Shown: positions 19,536 through 28,277 of the stretch, in pieces
Layout: every line of letters starts with the position of its first letter
Numbering within the stretch: position 1 is the first letter of the stretch
Assembly (NCBI GenBank): GCA_022572465.1
Contig: JACZVV010000007.1
Location: forward strand, 1 to 49,595
Direction: 5' to 3'
DNA: 49,595 bases
Source of the DNA: Chloroflexota bacterium
Lineage (GTDB): Bacteria; Chloroflexota; Dehalococcoidia; SHYB01
The notes under the pieces: model-generated
The model's database searches: none
Told to the model about the DNA's origin: nothing
Seen by the model: the letters and a program-made list of their open reading frames with translations, nothing else
Program-made: the position numbers and the translations under genes

Positions 19536-20762
19536 CTAGCCACGCCGGTCCAGGGCCTCTTTGAACGAATCGAGCGTCGGTTTCACCAGGAGCGGCCGGG
19601 CGTCCTCTTCCACCACCTCCTGGGTTTTCAGTCCGTTCCCGGTGACGTACGCCACCGTCAGCTCTTTGGGTCCAATGGCGCCCGAATGGGCCAGCCGCCT
19701 CAGGGCGGAGACGACGACGCCCGCGGCCGTCTCGGCGAAGATCCCTTCGGTCTCGGCCAACAGCTTGATGCCCTCGATGACCTCCTCGTCGCTCACGGCC
19801 GTCGCCGACCCTTCCGATTCCTTGATCACCTTCAGCGCGTAGTACCCGTCGGCTGGATTGCCGATGGCCAGCGACTTGGCGATGGTGTTGGGCTTGACCG
19901 GCCGAACGTCCATCACCCCCGCGGCATACGCGGTGACCACGGGCGAGCACCCCAGAGGCTGGGCCATGTGCATCTTGGTTTGCACCTGGTCGATGAGACC
20001 CAGGTCACGAAACTCGTTGAGCCCTTTCCAGATCTTGACGTAGAGGGAGCCCGAAGCCACCGGCACCACCGCGTGGTCCGGCGCCCGCCAGCCCAGCTGC
20101 TCCGCCACCTCGTAGCCCAGCGTCTTACTGCCCTCGGCGTAATAGGGGCGGATATTGATATTGACGAAGGCCCAACCGAAGCTGTCGGCCACCTCGCTGC
20201 ACAGCCGGTTGACCTCGTCGTAGCTTCCATCGACGGCGATCACCGTGGGCCCGTAGACCGCCGCGCCGACGATCTTGACCCTTTCCAGATCGGCGGGCAT
20301 GAAGACGTAGGCTTGCATGCCGGCCTTGGCCGCGTGGGCCGCCACGGCGCCCGCCAGGTTGCCCGTGGACGCGCAGGCCAAGGTATCGAAGCCCAGCTCC
20401 TTGGCGACGGTGGCCGCCACCGTTACCACCCGGTCCTTGAACGAGTAGGTGGGATTGACGCAGTCGTTCTTGAGGTAAAGGTTTTGAAGGCCCAGCTCCC
20501 GGCCCAGGTTGTCGGCCTTGATCAGGGGCGTGAGACCGCAGTGCAGGTCGATGACCGGCCCGTCGCCAACGGGAAGCAGATCGCGGTAACGCCACATCGT
20601 CGGCGGCCCCGATTCGATGCGCTCTCGAGTCACCACCGAGGCCATGCGGTCGTGGTCGTACACCACCTCCAAGGGGCCGAAGCACCACTCGCAGATGTTG
20701 ATCGGCTCTTTGGGGTACTCTCTTCCGCATTCCCTGCAGCGGAGCGCCGTTGCGAACCCCAT
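19536..20762 (-). CDS. thrC: Threonine synthase (PLP-dependent, Zn-ribbon N-terminus)
   Basis: LRCRECGREYPKEPINICEWCFGPLEVVYD...LKNDCVNPTYSFKDRVVTVAATVAKELGFDTLACASTGNLAGAVAAHAAKAG. ATG 20762 preferred over 20795. Confidence 0.9.
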   Translation of the reverse strand: MGFATALRCRECGREYPKEPINICEWCFGPLEVVYDHDRMASVVTRERIESGPPTMWRYRDLLPVGDGPVIDLHCGLTPLIKADNLGRELGLQNLYLKNDCVNPTYSFKDRVVTVAATVAKELGFDTLACASTGNLAGAVAAHAAKAGMQAYVFMPADLERVKIVGAAVYGPTVIAVDGSYDEVNRLCSEVADSFGWAFVNINIRPYYAEGSKTLGYEVAEQLGWRAPDHAVVPVASGSLYVKIWKGLNEFRDLGLIDQVQTKMHMAQPLGCSPVVTAYAAGVMDVRPVKPNTIAKSLAIGNPADGYYALKVIKESEGSATAVSDEEVIEGIKLLAETEGIFAETAAGVVVSALRRLAHSGAIGPKELTVAYVTGNGLKTQEVVEEDARPLLVKPTLDSFKEALDRRG

Positions 20763-20793
20763 GGTACCGGCCCGCCCTCCCTTATCGATTGCC

Positions 20794-20827
20794 AAAAAAT
20801 AAGACCGCTTCGGGCAGAAGAGGTCTT
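20794..20827 (-). terminator. Rho-independent terminator-like hairpin in the thrC leader
   Basis: Minus strand: AAGACCTCTTC-TGCCC-GAAGCGGTCTT followed by ATTTTTT, just upstream of the thrC start. Confidence 0.7.
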
Positions 20828-21026
20828 AACGGGTCTGCTCGGTGCTCCGAGAGGCCCTCGTACTAGGGCATGTCTTGTGACGCGCGTAGCTCCATCACGC
20901 AATCATCGTACAAAACCCAAACGCTTTCGTCAATGTCTGCTCGCCTCGGACGCCCTTGACGGTCACGACACGCCAATTTACCATGACTGGCGTGAAGTGA
21001 GGAGGACCTGGAAAGGGGTGAAAACC

Positions 21027-22088
21027 ATGGCCAAGGAGCGGATCATCTCGTCGGACTCTCACATCGCCTTGAAGGACGAAGCGGTCTTTAGCCACCTGCA
21101 GAAAAAGCACCAGGACCAGATCCTGGAGGCCCGCGCCGCGTTCATGGCCCGCATGGGCGGGAAGGGAGGCATGCCCTCCCAGGAGCACAACTGGCCCGCC
21201 TTCGGCCGGGATGGCGAGTGGGACCCCCAGGAACGCTTGAAGGACATGGACATCGACGGCGTGGACGCCGAGGTCCTGTACTCCGCCGCGGATGCCGGCG
21301 CATCCCACAACAAGTTCGACGACGGCGGCCGGTTGGCGGTCTTTCAGGCCTACAACGATGCCGCGTTGGACTTCGCCTCCGCCGACCCCAAACGTCTGCT
21401 GCCCGTCTATATCGTGCCCATCGTCGAGGTGGAGGAGGCGGTGAGCGAGGTGAAGCGGCTTGCCGAAGCCGGGGCGCGCGCCCTGATGATCCCGCCGTAT
21501 CCCCATGACCTAGGCCTCAAACCTTACTGGGATTCGTCCTACGATCCTCTGTGGGCCACGATTGAGGAGACCGGCATCCCCATCAGCCAGCACGTGGGAG
21601 CGAATCAATACCTGTTCCAGCTCATGGCCCACGATCCTACGCCGGCCAAAGGGATCTTCCAGTCGTTGCCCCCCATCTTCATGGCCGAGATCATCGCCAA
21701 CTGGATCGTCTCCGGGCTGCTGGAGCGCTTCCCGGGCCTCAAGATCGTACTCGTCGAGGCGGGGCTGAGCTGGATCCCCTACTACCTCGAGCGCCTCGAC
21801 ACGATGGCCCACCGCCATGGGTGGGACAATCTCAACATGCTTGCGGAGAAGCCCAGCGCTTATTGGCACCGGTCGATGGCGGCGACGTTCGAGGAGGACG
21901 AATTCGGCATCGAAATCCGGCACAGACTCGGCGTCGAAAACCTCATGTGGGCCACGGACTATCCCCACCCTGATTCCACATGGCCCGAGTCGCAGAAGGT
22001 GATCAAGACCCACTTCAAAAACGTTCCGGAAGACGAGACGCGCGCAATAATCGGCGGAAACGCGGCCAGGTTCTACGGGCTGAACTAG
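21027..22088 (+). CDS. Amidohydrolase family protein (PF04909-like)
   Basis: MAKERIISSDSHIALKDEAVF...WDPQERLKDMDIDGVDAEVLY...NLMWATDYPHPDSTWPESQKVI; RBS GAAAGGGGTG; promoter TTGACG-17-TACCAT at 20956-20984. ORF-track start 19506 is artefactual. Confidence 0.92.
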   Translation: MAKERIISSDSHIALKDEAVFSHLQKKHQDQILEARAAFMARMGGKGGMPSQEHNWPAFGRDGEWDPQERLKDMDIDGVDAEVLYSAADAGASHNKFDDGGRLAVFQAYNDAALDFASADPKRLLPVYIVPIVEVEEAVSEVKRLAEAGARALMIPPYPHDLGLKPYWDSSYDPLWATIEETGIPISQHVGANQYLFQLMAHDPTPAKGIFQSLPPIFMAEIIANWIVSGLLERFPGLKIVLVEAGLSWIPYYLERLDTMAHRHGWDNLNMLAEKPSAYWHRSMAATFEEDEFGIEIRHRLGVENLMWATDYPHPDSTWPESQKVIKTHFKNVPEDETRAIIGGNAARFYGLN

Positions 22089-22224
22089 GCGGCTGAGCCG
22101 GTGGCTGAGCCACATCAACTTTACCTCCGGCGGCTGAGCCGGTGGCTGAGCCACATCAACTTTACCTCCGGTGGCTGAGCCGGTGGCTGAGCCACATCAA
22201 CTTTACCTCCGGCGGCTGAGCCGC
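22089..22224. repeat. 41-bp tandem repeat, three full copies plus a partial fourth
   Basis: GGCTGAGCCG at 22091, 22132, 22173 and 22214 (exact 41-nt spacing); unit ggctgagccggtggctgagccacatcaactttacctccggcg. Confidence 0.95.
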
Positions 22225-22332
22225 AGCAACATTCCCGGCCCACGGGGGCGCCAGCAGGCCCCTGCAAGGATAGTCCGGAGGGCAGAGCCCCGGCGTGACG
22301 ATCCTGCCAAGCTCTGAACGGCGAGCTCGCTG

Positions 22333-22653
22333 ATGCCCCAAACGCGACTGCGCATAAGGGTCCAGCCGGGAGCGAGACGCACGGAGATCGTCGGCTTCCA
22401 GAACGAGCGTCTGCGTCTCCGCGTGACCGCGCCTCCCGAGCGTGGCCGCGCTAACGAGGCCGCCATCGAGCTCCTCGCCAAGACGCTGGACGTGCCCAAG
22501 AGCCGGTTCCGGCTGACGAGGGGCGCAACGTCCCGGGACAAGGTCGTCCTGATCGAAGGCATTGGCGACGCGGAAGCGCGGAGGCGGTTAGCCGCTGTCC
22601 AACAGGACTCTGGCGATGACCTGCAGCACGATGATGGCGACCAGCGGCGATAG
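22333..22653 (+). CDS. DUF167 (YggU-like) protein
   Basis: LRIRVQPGARRTEIVGFQNERLRLRVTAPPERGRANEAAIELLAKTLDVPKSRFRLTRGATSRDKVVLIEG. Confidence 0.9.
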   Translation: MPQTRLRIRVQPGARRTEIVGFQNERLRLRVTAPPERGRANEAAIELLAKTLDVPKSRFRLTRGATSRDKVVLIEGIGDAEARRRLAAVQQDSGDDLQHDDGDQRR

Positions 22654-22827
22654 GTCCATCATGCCGAACGTCGGGAGGATTCGACGCAACGGGGCGAGGA
22701 TTGGCTCGGTCACGTTGAACAGGATCACGCCAAGCTGAGACCGCTGAGCGCCGGGGAACCAGGACAGCAAGGCCCTCGCCAGGATGACGAAGACGAATAT
22801 TTGGAGAACGGCGCCCAGCAGTTGCAC
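22588..22827 (-). CDS. YggT family membrane protein
   Basis: LGAVLQIFVFVILARALLSWFPGAQRSQLGVILFNVTEPILAPLRRILPTFGMMDLSPLVAIIVLQVIARVLL. Confidence 0.9.
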   Translation of the reverse strand: MQLLGAVLQIFVFVILARALLSWFPGAQRSQLGVILFNVTEPILAPLRRILPTFGMMDLSPLVAIIVLQVIARVLLDSG

Positions 22828-22836
22828 TTCAGTCGC

Positions 22837-23649
22837 TCACTTTCGAGACTCTTCCCCAAGCTCGATCGCTTTTTCATGGGCCGCCAGGACCGCGGACATC
22901 ACCGTCGCCCGAAAGCCGCCCTCTTCCAGCGCCAGCAGCCCTTCCGCGGTGGTCCCGCCCGGCGAGGTCACCCTGTCCCGGAGCACGGCCGGGTGCTCGC
23001 CCGTCTCCGAGACCATTGTACCGCTTCCCGACACCGTCTGGACGGCCAGCTGTTGGGCCAGCTCCCGCGGCATGCCGAGGTACACCGCGGCGTCGATCAG
23101 CGCCTCGATAAAAAGAAAAACGTAGGCCGGGCCGCTCCCGCTCAGGGCCGTGGCCACGTCCAGCAGCTTTTCGTCGGCCACGTACACCTCGACGCCCAGC
23201 GCCGAGAGCACCGTCCGGACCGCGTCCCGTTGTTTCTCGTCGACGTGCGGCGTTGCCGTCCATGCGGTAATGCCAACGCCAAGCTGACCGGGCGTATTGG
23301 GCATCGCGCGGACGACCGAATCGTGGCCGAGTCCCGATGCGATCGTCTGGGTCGCTACCCCGGCGACGATAGAGAGCACCGCCTGGTCCGGGCCGAGCGA
23401 CCCGCGAAGGCTTTCGGCCACCTCCGGCAGCTGCTGTGGCTTGACGGCCAGGACCACCAGGTCGGCCCCTGCCGCGGCCTTGCGGTTGTCGGCGACGACG
23501 CCGACGCCGTACACCTTCCGCAGGTGGTCGCGCCGCGCCTTGACGACATCGCTCACGGTGACGTCGCCGGCCTCGACGGCCTTCCGCTTCAGCAGCCCGG
23601 CGACCATCGCTTCGGCCATGGTCCCGCCGCCGATGAACCCCAATCTCAT
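22837..23649 (-). CDS. proC: Pyrroline-5-carboxylate reductase
   Basis: MRLGFIGGGTMAEAMVAGLL...LAVKPQQLPEVAESLRG...VVRAMPNTPGQLGVGITAW...ALSGSGPAYVFLFIEALIDAAVYLGMPRELAQQLA. Confidence 0.96.
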   Translation of the reverse strand: MRLGFIGGGTMAEAMVAGLLKRKAVEAGDVTVSDVVKARRDHLRKVYGVGVVADNRKAAAGADLVVLAVKPQQLPEVAESLRGSLGPDQAVLSIVAGVATQTIASGLGHDSVVRAMPNTPGQLGVGITAWTATPHVDEKQRDAVRTVLSALGVEVYVADEKLLDVATALSGSGPAYVFLFIEALIDAAVYLGMPRELAQQLAVQTVSGSGTMVSETGEHPAVLRDRVTSPGGTTAEGLLALEEGGFRATVMSAVLAAHEKAIELGEESRK

Positions 23650-23698
23650 AGCCCAGCCACTCCCTCGCGGTCCCTAGTCACCGAAGCCCTCGCGGTCC

Positions 23699-24358
23699 CT
23701 AGGCACTGAAGATAGCCCTGCCGACCCGCACCATCGTTGCCCCCTCCTCGACGGCCACCTCGAAGTCGTTGGTCATCCCCATCGATAGCTCCGCCAGTCC
23801 CAGGCCCTGGGCCATCTCGCGAAGCCTGCGAAACACCGGCCGAACGTCCTGGGGGTCCGCTGTCATGGGCGCGATGGCCATCAGTCCGCGGATCTCCAGG
23901 TTTCCGCATCGGCGGAGTTCGGCGTAGGCGTCGGCCAGCTCCCCGGGCTGGAACCCTTGCTTGGTCGCCTCTTGAGCGACGTTGACTTCCAGAAGCACAG
24001 TCCTCGGCTCCTCCAGAAAACGGTCCAGTCGCTGACCGAGACGTACCGAGGCCACACTTTGAATTATATCAAAAACCTCGACCGAGATTTTCGCCTTGTT
24101 GCTCTGGAGGTTGCCGATCATGTGCCAGGTGGTCCCAACGCGCAGCGGACCGAGCTCTTGGATCTTGCGCTGGGCATCCTGCACCCGGTTCTCGCCGAAG
24201 TGGACGACGCCGGCCTCGATGGCCGCTCGGATTGCGTCGACATTGGCGGACTTGGCCGCCGCCACCAGGGTAACGGCGGCGGCGGGGCGGCCCGAGCGTT
24301 GGGCTGCCGCGGCGATCCGCTGCCGGACGGCATGAACGTTGGCCTCGATCGACATCAC
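23699..24358 (-). CDS. YggS family PLP-binding protein
   Basis: [38 protein letters not shown]...[13 protein letters not shown]...[29 protein letters not shown]. Confidence 0.94.
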   Translation of the reverse strand: MMSIEANVHAVRQRIAAAAQRSGRPAAAVTLVAAAKSANVDAIRAAIEAGVVHFGENRVQDAQRKIQELGPLRVGTTWHMIGNLQSNKAKISVEVFDIIQSVASVRLGQRLDRFLEEPRTVLLEVNVAQEATKQGFQPGELADAYAELRRCGNLEIRGLMAIAPMTADPQDVRPVFRRLREMAQGLGLAELSMGMTNDFEVAVEEGATMVRVGRAIFSA

Positions 24359-24422
24359 AAGTGGGATTATACCCAGGTTGCGTGCCGCGCCGCCCCCGTA
24401 TTACCATGAATCGGTCGTCTGC

Positions 24423-24497
24423 GCCCCTGTAGCTCAGCGGACAGAGCGCCGGCCTCCGGAGCCGGATGCGTGAGTTCGAGTCTCACCAGGGGTACCA
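24423..24497 (+). tRNA. tRNA-Arg (anticodon CCG)
   Basis: Cloverleaf GCCCCTGTAGCTCAGCGGACAGAGCGCCGGCCTCCGGAGCCGGATGCGTGAGTTCGAGTCTCACCAGGGGTACCA; anticodon loop CTCCGGA; encoded CCA. Confidence 0.93.
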
Positions 24498-24539
24498 TAT
24501 GAACGCTAGCCGGCCCATGCGCCGAATGCGAGGGAGCCC

Positions 24540-25703
24540 ATGGAATTCACCTTCACGCCGGAAGAGGAGACCTGGCGAAAGAACGTCCAGGACTTCATCG
24601 TTCGCGAGCTGCCGCCGCGGATCGAAGCGGGGGAGAACCCCTACACCGACGAGAACTGGCCCGCCGCCATGGACTTCCGGAAGAAGATCGGCCGGAACGG
24701 TTGGGTCGGCATCGGCTGGCCCAAGGAATACGGCGGCATGGGCGCCAGCGTCATCATGCAGATGATCTTCAACGAGGAGATGCACTACCACAACGCGCCG
24801 CTGGACCCTCAGGCCTACCAGGTGGGCCCGGCGATCATCACCCACGGGTCCGACGACTTGAAGAAGCGGTTCCTGTCGGCGACGGCGAACCAGGAGATCG
24901 TCTGGTGCCAGGGCTTCAGCGAGCCCAACGCCGGCTCGGACCTGGCGAGCCTCCAGACCAGGGCCGTCGCCGACGGCGACGATTTCCTGATCACCGGCTC
25001 GAAGATCTGGACGTCCTACGCCCATCGCGCCGATTACATCCACATCTTGACGAGGACCGACCCCGACGCGCCCAAGCATCGCGGCATCACCTACTTCATC
25101 CTCGACATGCACAGCCCCGGCATCACCATCAGCCCCCTGGTGAACATGACCGACAACCACGATTTCAACCAGGTCTACTTCGACAACGTCCGGGTCCCCC
25201 GCGAGAACATGCTGGGAGAGGAGAATCGAGGCTGGTACGTCGCCACCACCACCCTGGACAACGAAAGGTCGGGCATCCCCCGCGTCGCTACGGCTCGGCG
25301 CAGAATCGACGATCTTCTGGCGTTCCTGAGAAATGGCGGCTCCGGCCCGGGGATCCGCCACGACCCGATCATCAAGAGCCAGGTGGCCGAGCTGGCGATC
25401 GAACTGGCGTTGGCCCGTAACCTGGCCTATCGGGTGGGCTGGCTCCAGAGCGCGGGCGAGCGTTTCGACATGCCCGCGTCGATCTCCAAGAACTTTTCCA
25501 GCGAGCTGCAGCAGCGCATCGCTCAGACCGTTATGCGCTTGTCCGGGCTCTACGGGCAGTTGCGGGCCGCCAGCCCCAGGGCCGTGATGCGAGGGCAGTT
25601 TCCAGAGCAATACATCGACACCATCGCCCGCACCATTGCCGCGGGATCCTCCGAGATCAACCGGAACATCATCGCCACGCGAGGTCTGGGCCTACCTCGC
25701 TGA
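24540..25703 (+). CDS. Acyl-CoA dehydrogenase family protein
   Basis: WCQGFSEPNAGSDLASLQTRAV; VRVPRENMLGEENRGWYVATTTLDNERSG; GSSEINRNIIATRGLGLPR. Confidence 0.93.
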   Translation: MEFTFTPEEETWRKNVQDFIVRELPPRIEAGENPYTDENWPAAMDFRKKIGRNGWVGIGWPKEYGGMGASVIMQMIFNEEMHYHNAPLDPQAYQVGPAIITHGSDDLKKRFLSATANQEIVWCQGFSEPNAGSDLASLQTRAVADGDDFLITGSKIWTSYAHRADYIHILTRTDPDAPKHRGITYFILDMHSPGITISPLVNMTDNHDFNQVYFDNVRVPRENMLGEENRGWYVATTTLDNERSGIPRVATARRRIDDLLAFLRNGGSGPGIRHDPIIKSQVAELAIELALARNLAYRVGWLQSAGERFDMPASISKNFSSELQQRIAQTVMRLSGLYGQLRAASPRAVMRGQFPEQYIDTIARTIAAGSSEINRNIIATRGLGLPR

Positions 25704-25768
25704 ACGAGCAGACCTTCGTTTGGTCCAGTCCCGTTGCGGCGCAGCGACATCGATGGGAGGACAACCCG

Positions 25769-26329
25769 ATGGCAGACACGACCGACGGAACCGGCGGCAG
25801 CCTGGCTGAGCGGATCGACCGATTGGATGCCCTGGACCAGATACGTCAGCTAGCCTCGCGCTACGCCCTGGCGCTGGACACCCGGAACCTCGACGACATG
25901 GTGGCTCTCTTTATCGACGACGTCCGCGTCGGTCGAGATGGCTCCGGACGCGAGGAGCTGAAGCGATGGTTCACCCAGAGCTTCAGCACCTTCAAGACCA
26001 GCATCCACTTCGTGGGAAACCACGTCATCGACTTCGAGGACGCCGACCACGCCCGGGGTGTGGTCTACTGCCGGGACGAGCTCGACCGGGGCGCCGACGA
26101 GTGGATGGTCGGCGTGATCCAGTATTGGGACGCCTACGTGCGGCGTGACGGCAGATGGTACTTCGTGCGCCGCAGGCTGATGCGGTGGTACGCCGTCGAC
26201 GCGCTGAGCCGGCCCGCCCACGGCGCGGACATGACTCGCAAAGAAGGCGCTCCCCATCTCACGGTCGGCCAGCTGCCCGAGGCGTGGCCCAGCTGGGACC
26301 GCTTCTGGCAGGAGGTGGGCCAGCCGTAG
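25769..26329 (+). CDS. SnoaL-like / NTF2-fold domain protein
   Basis: DRLDALDQIRQLASRYALALDTRNLDDMVALFIDDVRVGRDGSGREELKRWFTQSF. Confidence 0.8.
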   Translation: MADTTDGTGGSLAERIDRLDALDQIRQLASRYALALDTRNLDDMVALFIDDVRVGRDGSGREELKRWFTQSFSTFKTSIHFVGNHVIDFEDADHARGVVYCRDELDRGADEWMVGVIQYWDAYVRRDGRWYFVRRRLMRWYAVDALSRPAHGADMTRKEGAPHLTVGQLPEAWPSWDRFWQEVGQP

Positions 26330-26474
26330 GGCTGGGCTTCGACCATTTCCGGAAAGACGTGGCCCAGTCAGGCTTGAGGCCGGCGCGGCGCCAGCGCCGG
26401 CTTCCGCGCCGGGCGCCAGACCGGGACGCTCGCGCCGCCCGCGATCAGCCGGAGCGGCAGAGCGGCCCCGACGG

Positions 26475-27353
26475 ATGAGCAGCGGCACGATGGGAGGAGA
26501 CGGCATGGACGCTGGCGAGTATCGAGGCTTCACCGTCGAGATGCGTCAACCGGGCATCGCCCTGATTACCTTCAACCGCCCGGAGCGGATGAACGGCATG
26601 GTGCACTCGATGAAGCGCGACCTGATCGAGCTGATGATGCAAGCGCAGATGGACGAAGAGGTCCGCGTCGTGCTCTTCACCGGCTCCGGCCGCGCCTTCT
26701 CCGCCGGCGACGATATCTCCGGCAAGGAGCCCGGGTTCAACGACGCCGAGGCGAGGCTTCCCGACCTGCCTCGCGGAGGCCGGTCGCCCGTACGCACCTA
26801 TGGGGCACTGCGCACCTTCTCCCAGTCGGTGAACCTGGCCGTGCGGCACCTGGACAAGCTGTCGATCGCCGCCATCAACGGCTTCGCAATTCAGACGGGC
26901 CTCTCGCTGGCCCTGGCCTGCGACTTCCGTATCGCCTCCACCGAGGCCCGACTGGGCAGCGCGACCCTTCGGTTCGCCTACCTGCCCGACGAGGGCGGTC
27001 ACGCCTTGCTGGTGCAGATCATCGGCGTCGCCAAGACCATGGACTTCCTCATGCGCAGCCGCATCGTCTCGGCGGAGGAGGCCCTGGAGCTGGGGCTGGT
27101 CCACGAAGTCGTTCCCCACGACGAGCTCATGGAGCGGGCTATGAGCCTGGCCACGGAGCTGGCCAACGGCCCGCAGGTGGCGATGCGCCTGATGAAGCGC
27201 TCGATCTACAACGCCGCGGAGCTCACGCTAGTCCAGGCCATGGATGACATCGCCAGCAAGACGGCGGTCTCCGACTTCCACCCGGACGCCGAGGCGGGCC
27301 GCGCCTCGTTCCGGGAGCGAAGCAAGCCGGAGTTCAACACAGAGCAGCTTTAG
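26475..27353 (+). CDS. Enoyl-CoA hydratase/isomerase family protein
   Basis: ALITFNRPERMNGMVHSM...VVLFTGSGRAFSAGDDISG...LSLALACDFRIASTEARLG. Start may be 26505. Confidence 0.92.
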   Translation: MSSGTMGGDGMDAGEYRGFTVEMRQPGIALITFNRPERMNGMVHSMKRDLIELMMQAQMDEEVRVVLFTGSGRAFSAGDDISGKEPGFNDAEARLPDLPRGGRSPVRTYGALRTFSQSVNLAVRHLDKLSIAAINGFAIQTGLSLALACDFRIASTEARLGSATLRFAYLPDEGGHALLVQIIGVAKTMDFLMRSRIVSAEEALELGLVHEVVPHDELMERAMSLATELANGPQVAMRLMKRSIYNAAELTLVQAMDDIASKTAVSDFHPDAEAGRASFRERSKPEFNTEQL

Positions 27354-27567
27354 AGCAAGCTGGCGCGATGCCTGAACCCACGCTCTGCCCCTTTGACCCG
27401 CCGCATTCGAACGCATCGCGTCTTTCACGTCCCCTCCGCCGGGGTCCGGCCACGATCATCGCGGCGCCCGAGTCGAGCCCGCTCCCGCGCGTGCCGCGGC
27501 ATGGCCTCGGAGATGCAGCCAGCCAAGCACCACGTCGAATGGCAACGATGCGTTGGTCGGAGTTTAA

Positions 27568-28134
27568 ATGGATAACGAATTACGGCGATACATTCGCGAC
27601 GCTCTAGTCTCCGGCGTATTGATTGATCCGGATCAGCGACCGGTGCTTCTCCAGAAACTTTCCGACCGAGGTTTGCTGCGTGCAAACGGAGATCAGCGCC
27701 ATTGCTGCGTTATGTGGATGCCCGTTGATCCCGGGGCTGGCAAGGTCTTCCTCGTGCGTCATCGGCTTGCGGATACCTGGCTGTTCCCTGGCGGACATAT
27801 CGAGCCCGGTGAACTTCCGGAACAAACGCTGAGACGTGAATTCGCGGAAGAGCTTGGTGTCGAGTTGGCGCCTGACAATCATGGGCCGCCCTTCATGATT
27901 ACCGTGATGAGCATTGAAAATCCTCGACAACAATGCCATGCACACTTTGACCTCTGGTTCGCCGTGGCAGTCAGTCAAACTGAGTTCACGATTGATGAAC
28001 GTGAATTTTCTGACGCCCGATGGGCAACGCTGGAGCAAGCTCGGGCTTTGCTAACAGATAGGAATAGCCTTCGAGCTCTGGATTTCATGCCGGGATTCGC
28101 GGCAGGTGACGGTACGCAACCGCCCCCACTCTAA
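27568..28134 (+). CDS. NUDIX hydrolase
   Basis: Nudix box GGHIEPGELPEQTLRREFAEELGVEL. Confidence 0.9.
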   Translation: MDNELRRYIRDALVSGVLIDPDQRPVLLQKLSDRGLLRANGDQRHCCVMWMPVDPGAGKVFLVRHRLADTWLFPGGHIEPGELPEQTLRREFAEELGVELAPDNHGPPFMITVMSIENPRQQCHAHFDLWFAVAVSQTEFTIDEREFSDARWATLEQARALLTDRNSLRALDFMPGFAAGDGTQPPPL

Positions 28135-28277
28135 CAGCTCTCGGTTCAGCGTGGGCTCTCTCCCGGTCCCTCCTCGACACGGAGAGGGCGTTGGGTTTGG
28201 GCGGGCTCACGCCATGGCGCTTCAAATCCAGCCCGAGCGATCGACTCTCGTGACCCAGGCCTGAATGAAGGCTGGGG

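Noticed and set aside
20630-20902. Leader peptide ORF upstream of thrC for ribosome-mediated attenuation
   Set aside because: No run of Thr/Ile codons was found in the short frames before the terminator; attenuation mechanism left open.
19506-21026. N-terminal extension of the 860-aa ORF ending at 22088
   Set aside because: Antisense to thrC; the real amidohydrolase starts at 21027 with RBS and promoter.
22089-22224. CRISPR array
   Set aside because: Units are contiguous 41-bp tandem copies with no unique spacers and no cas genes nearby.
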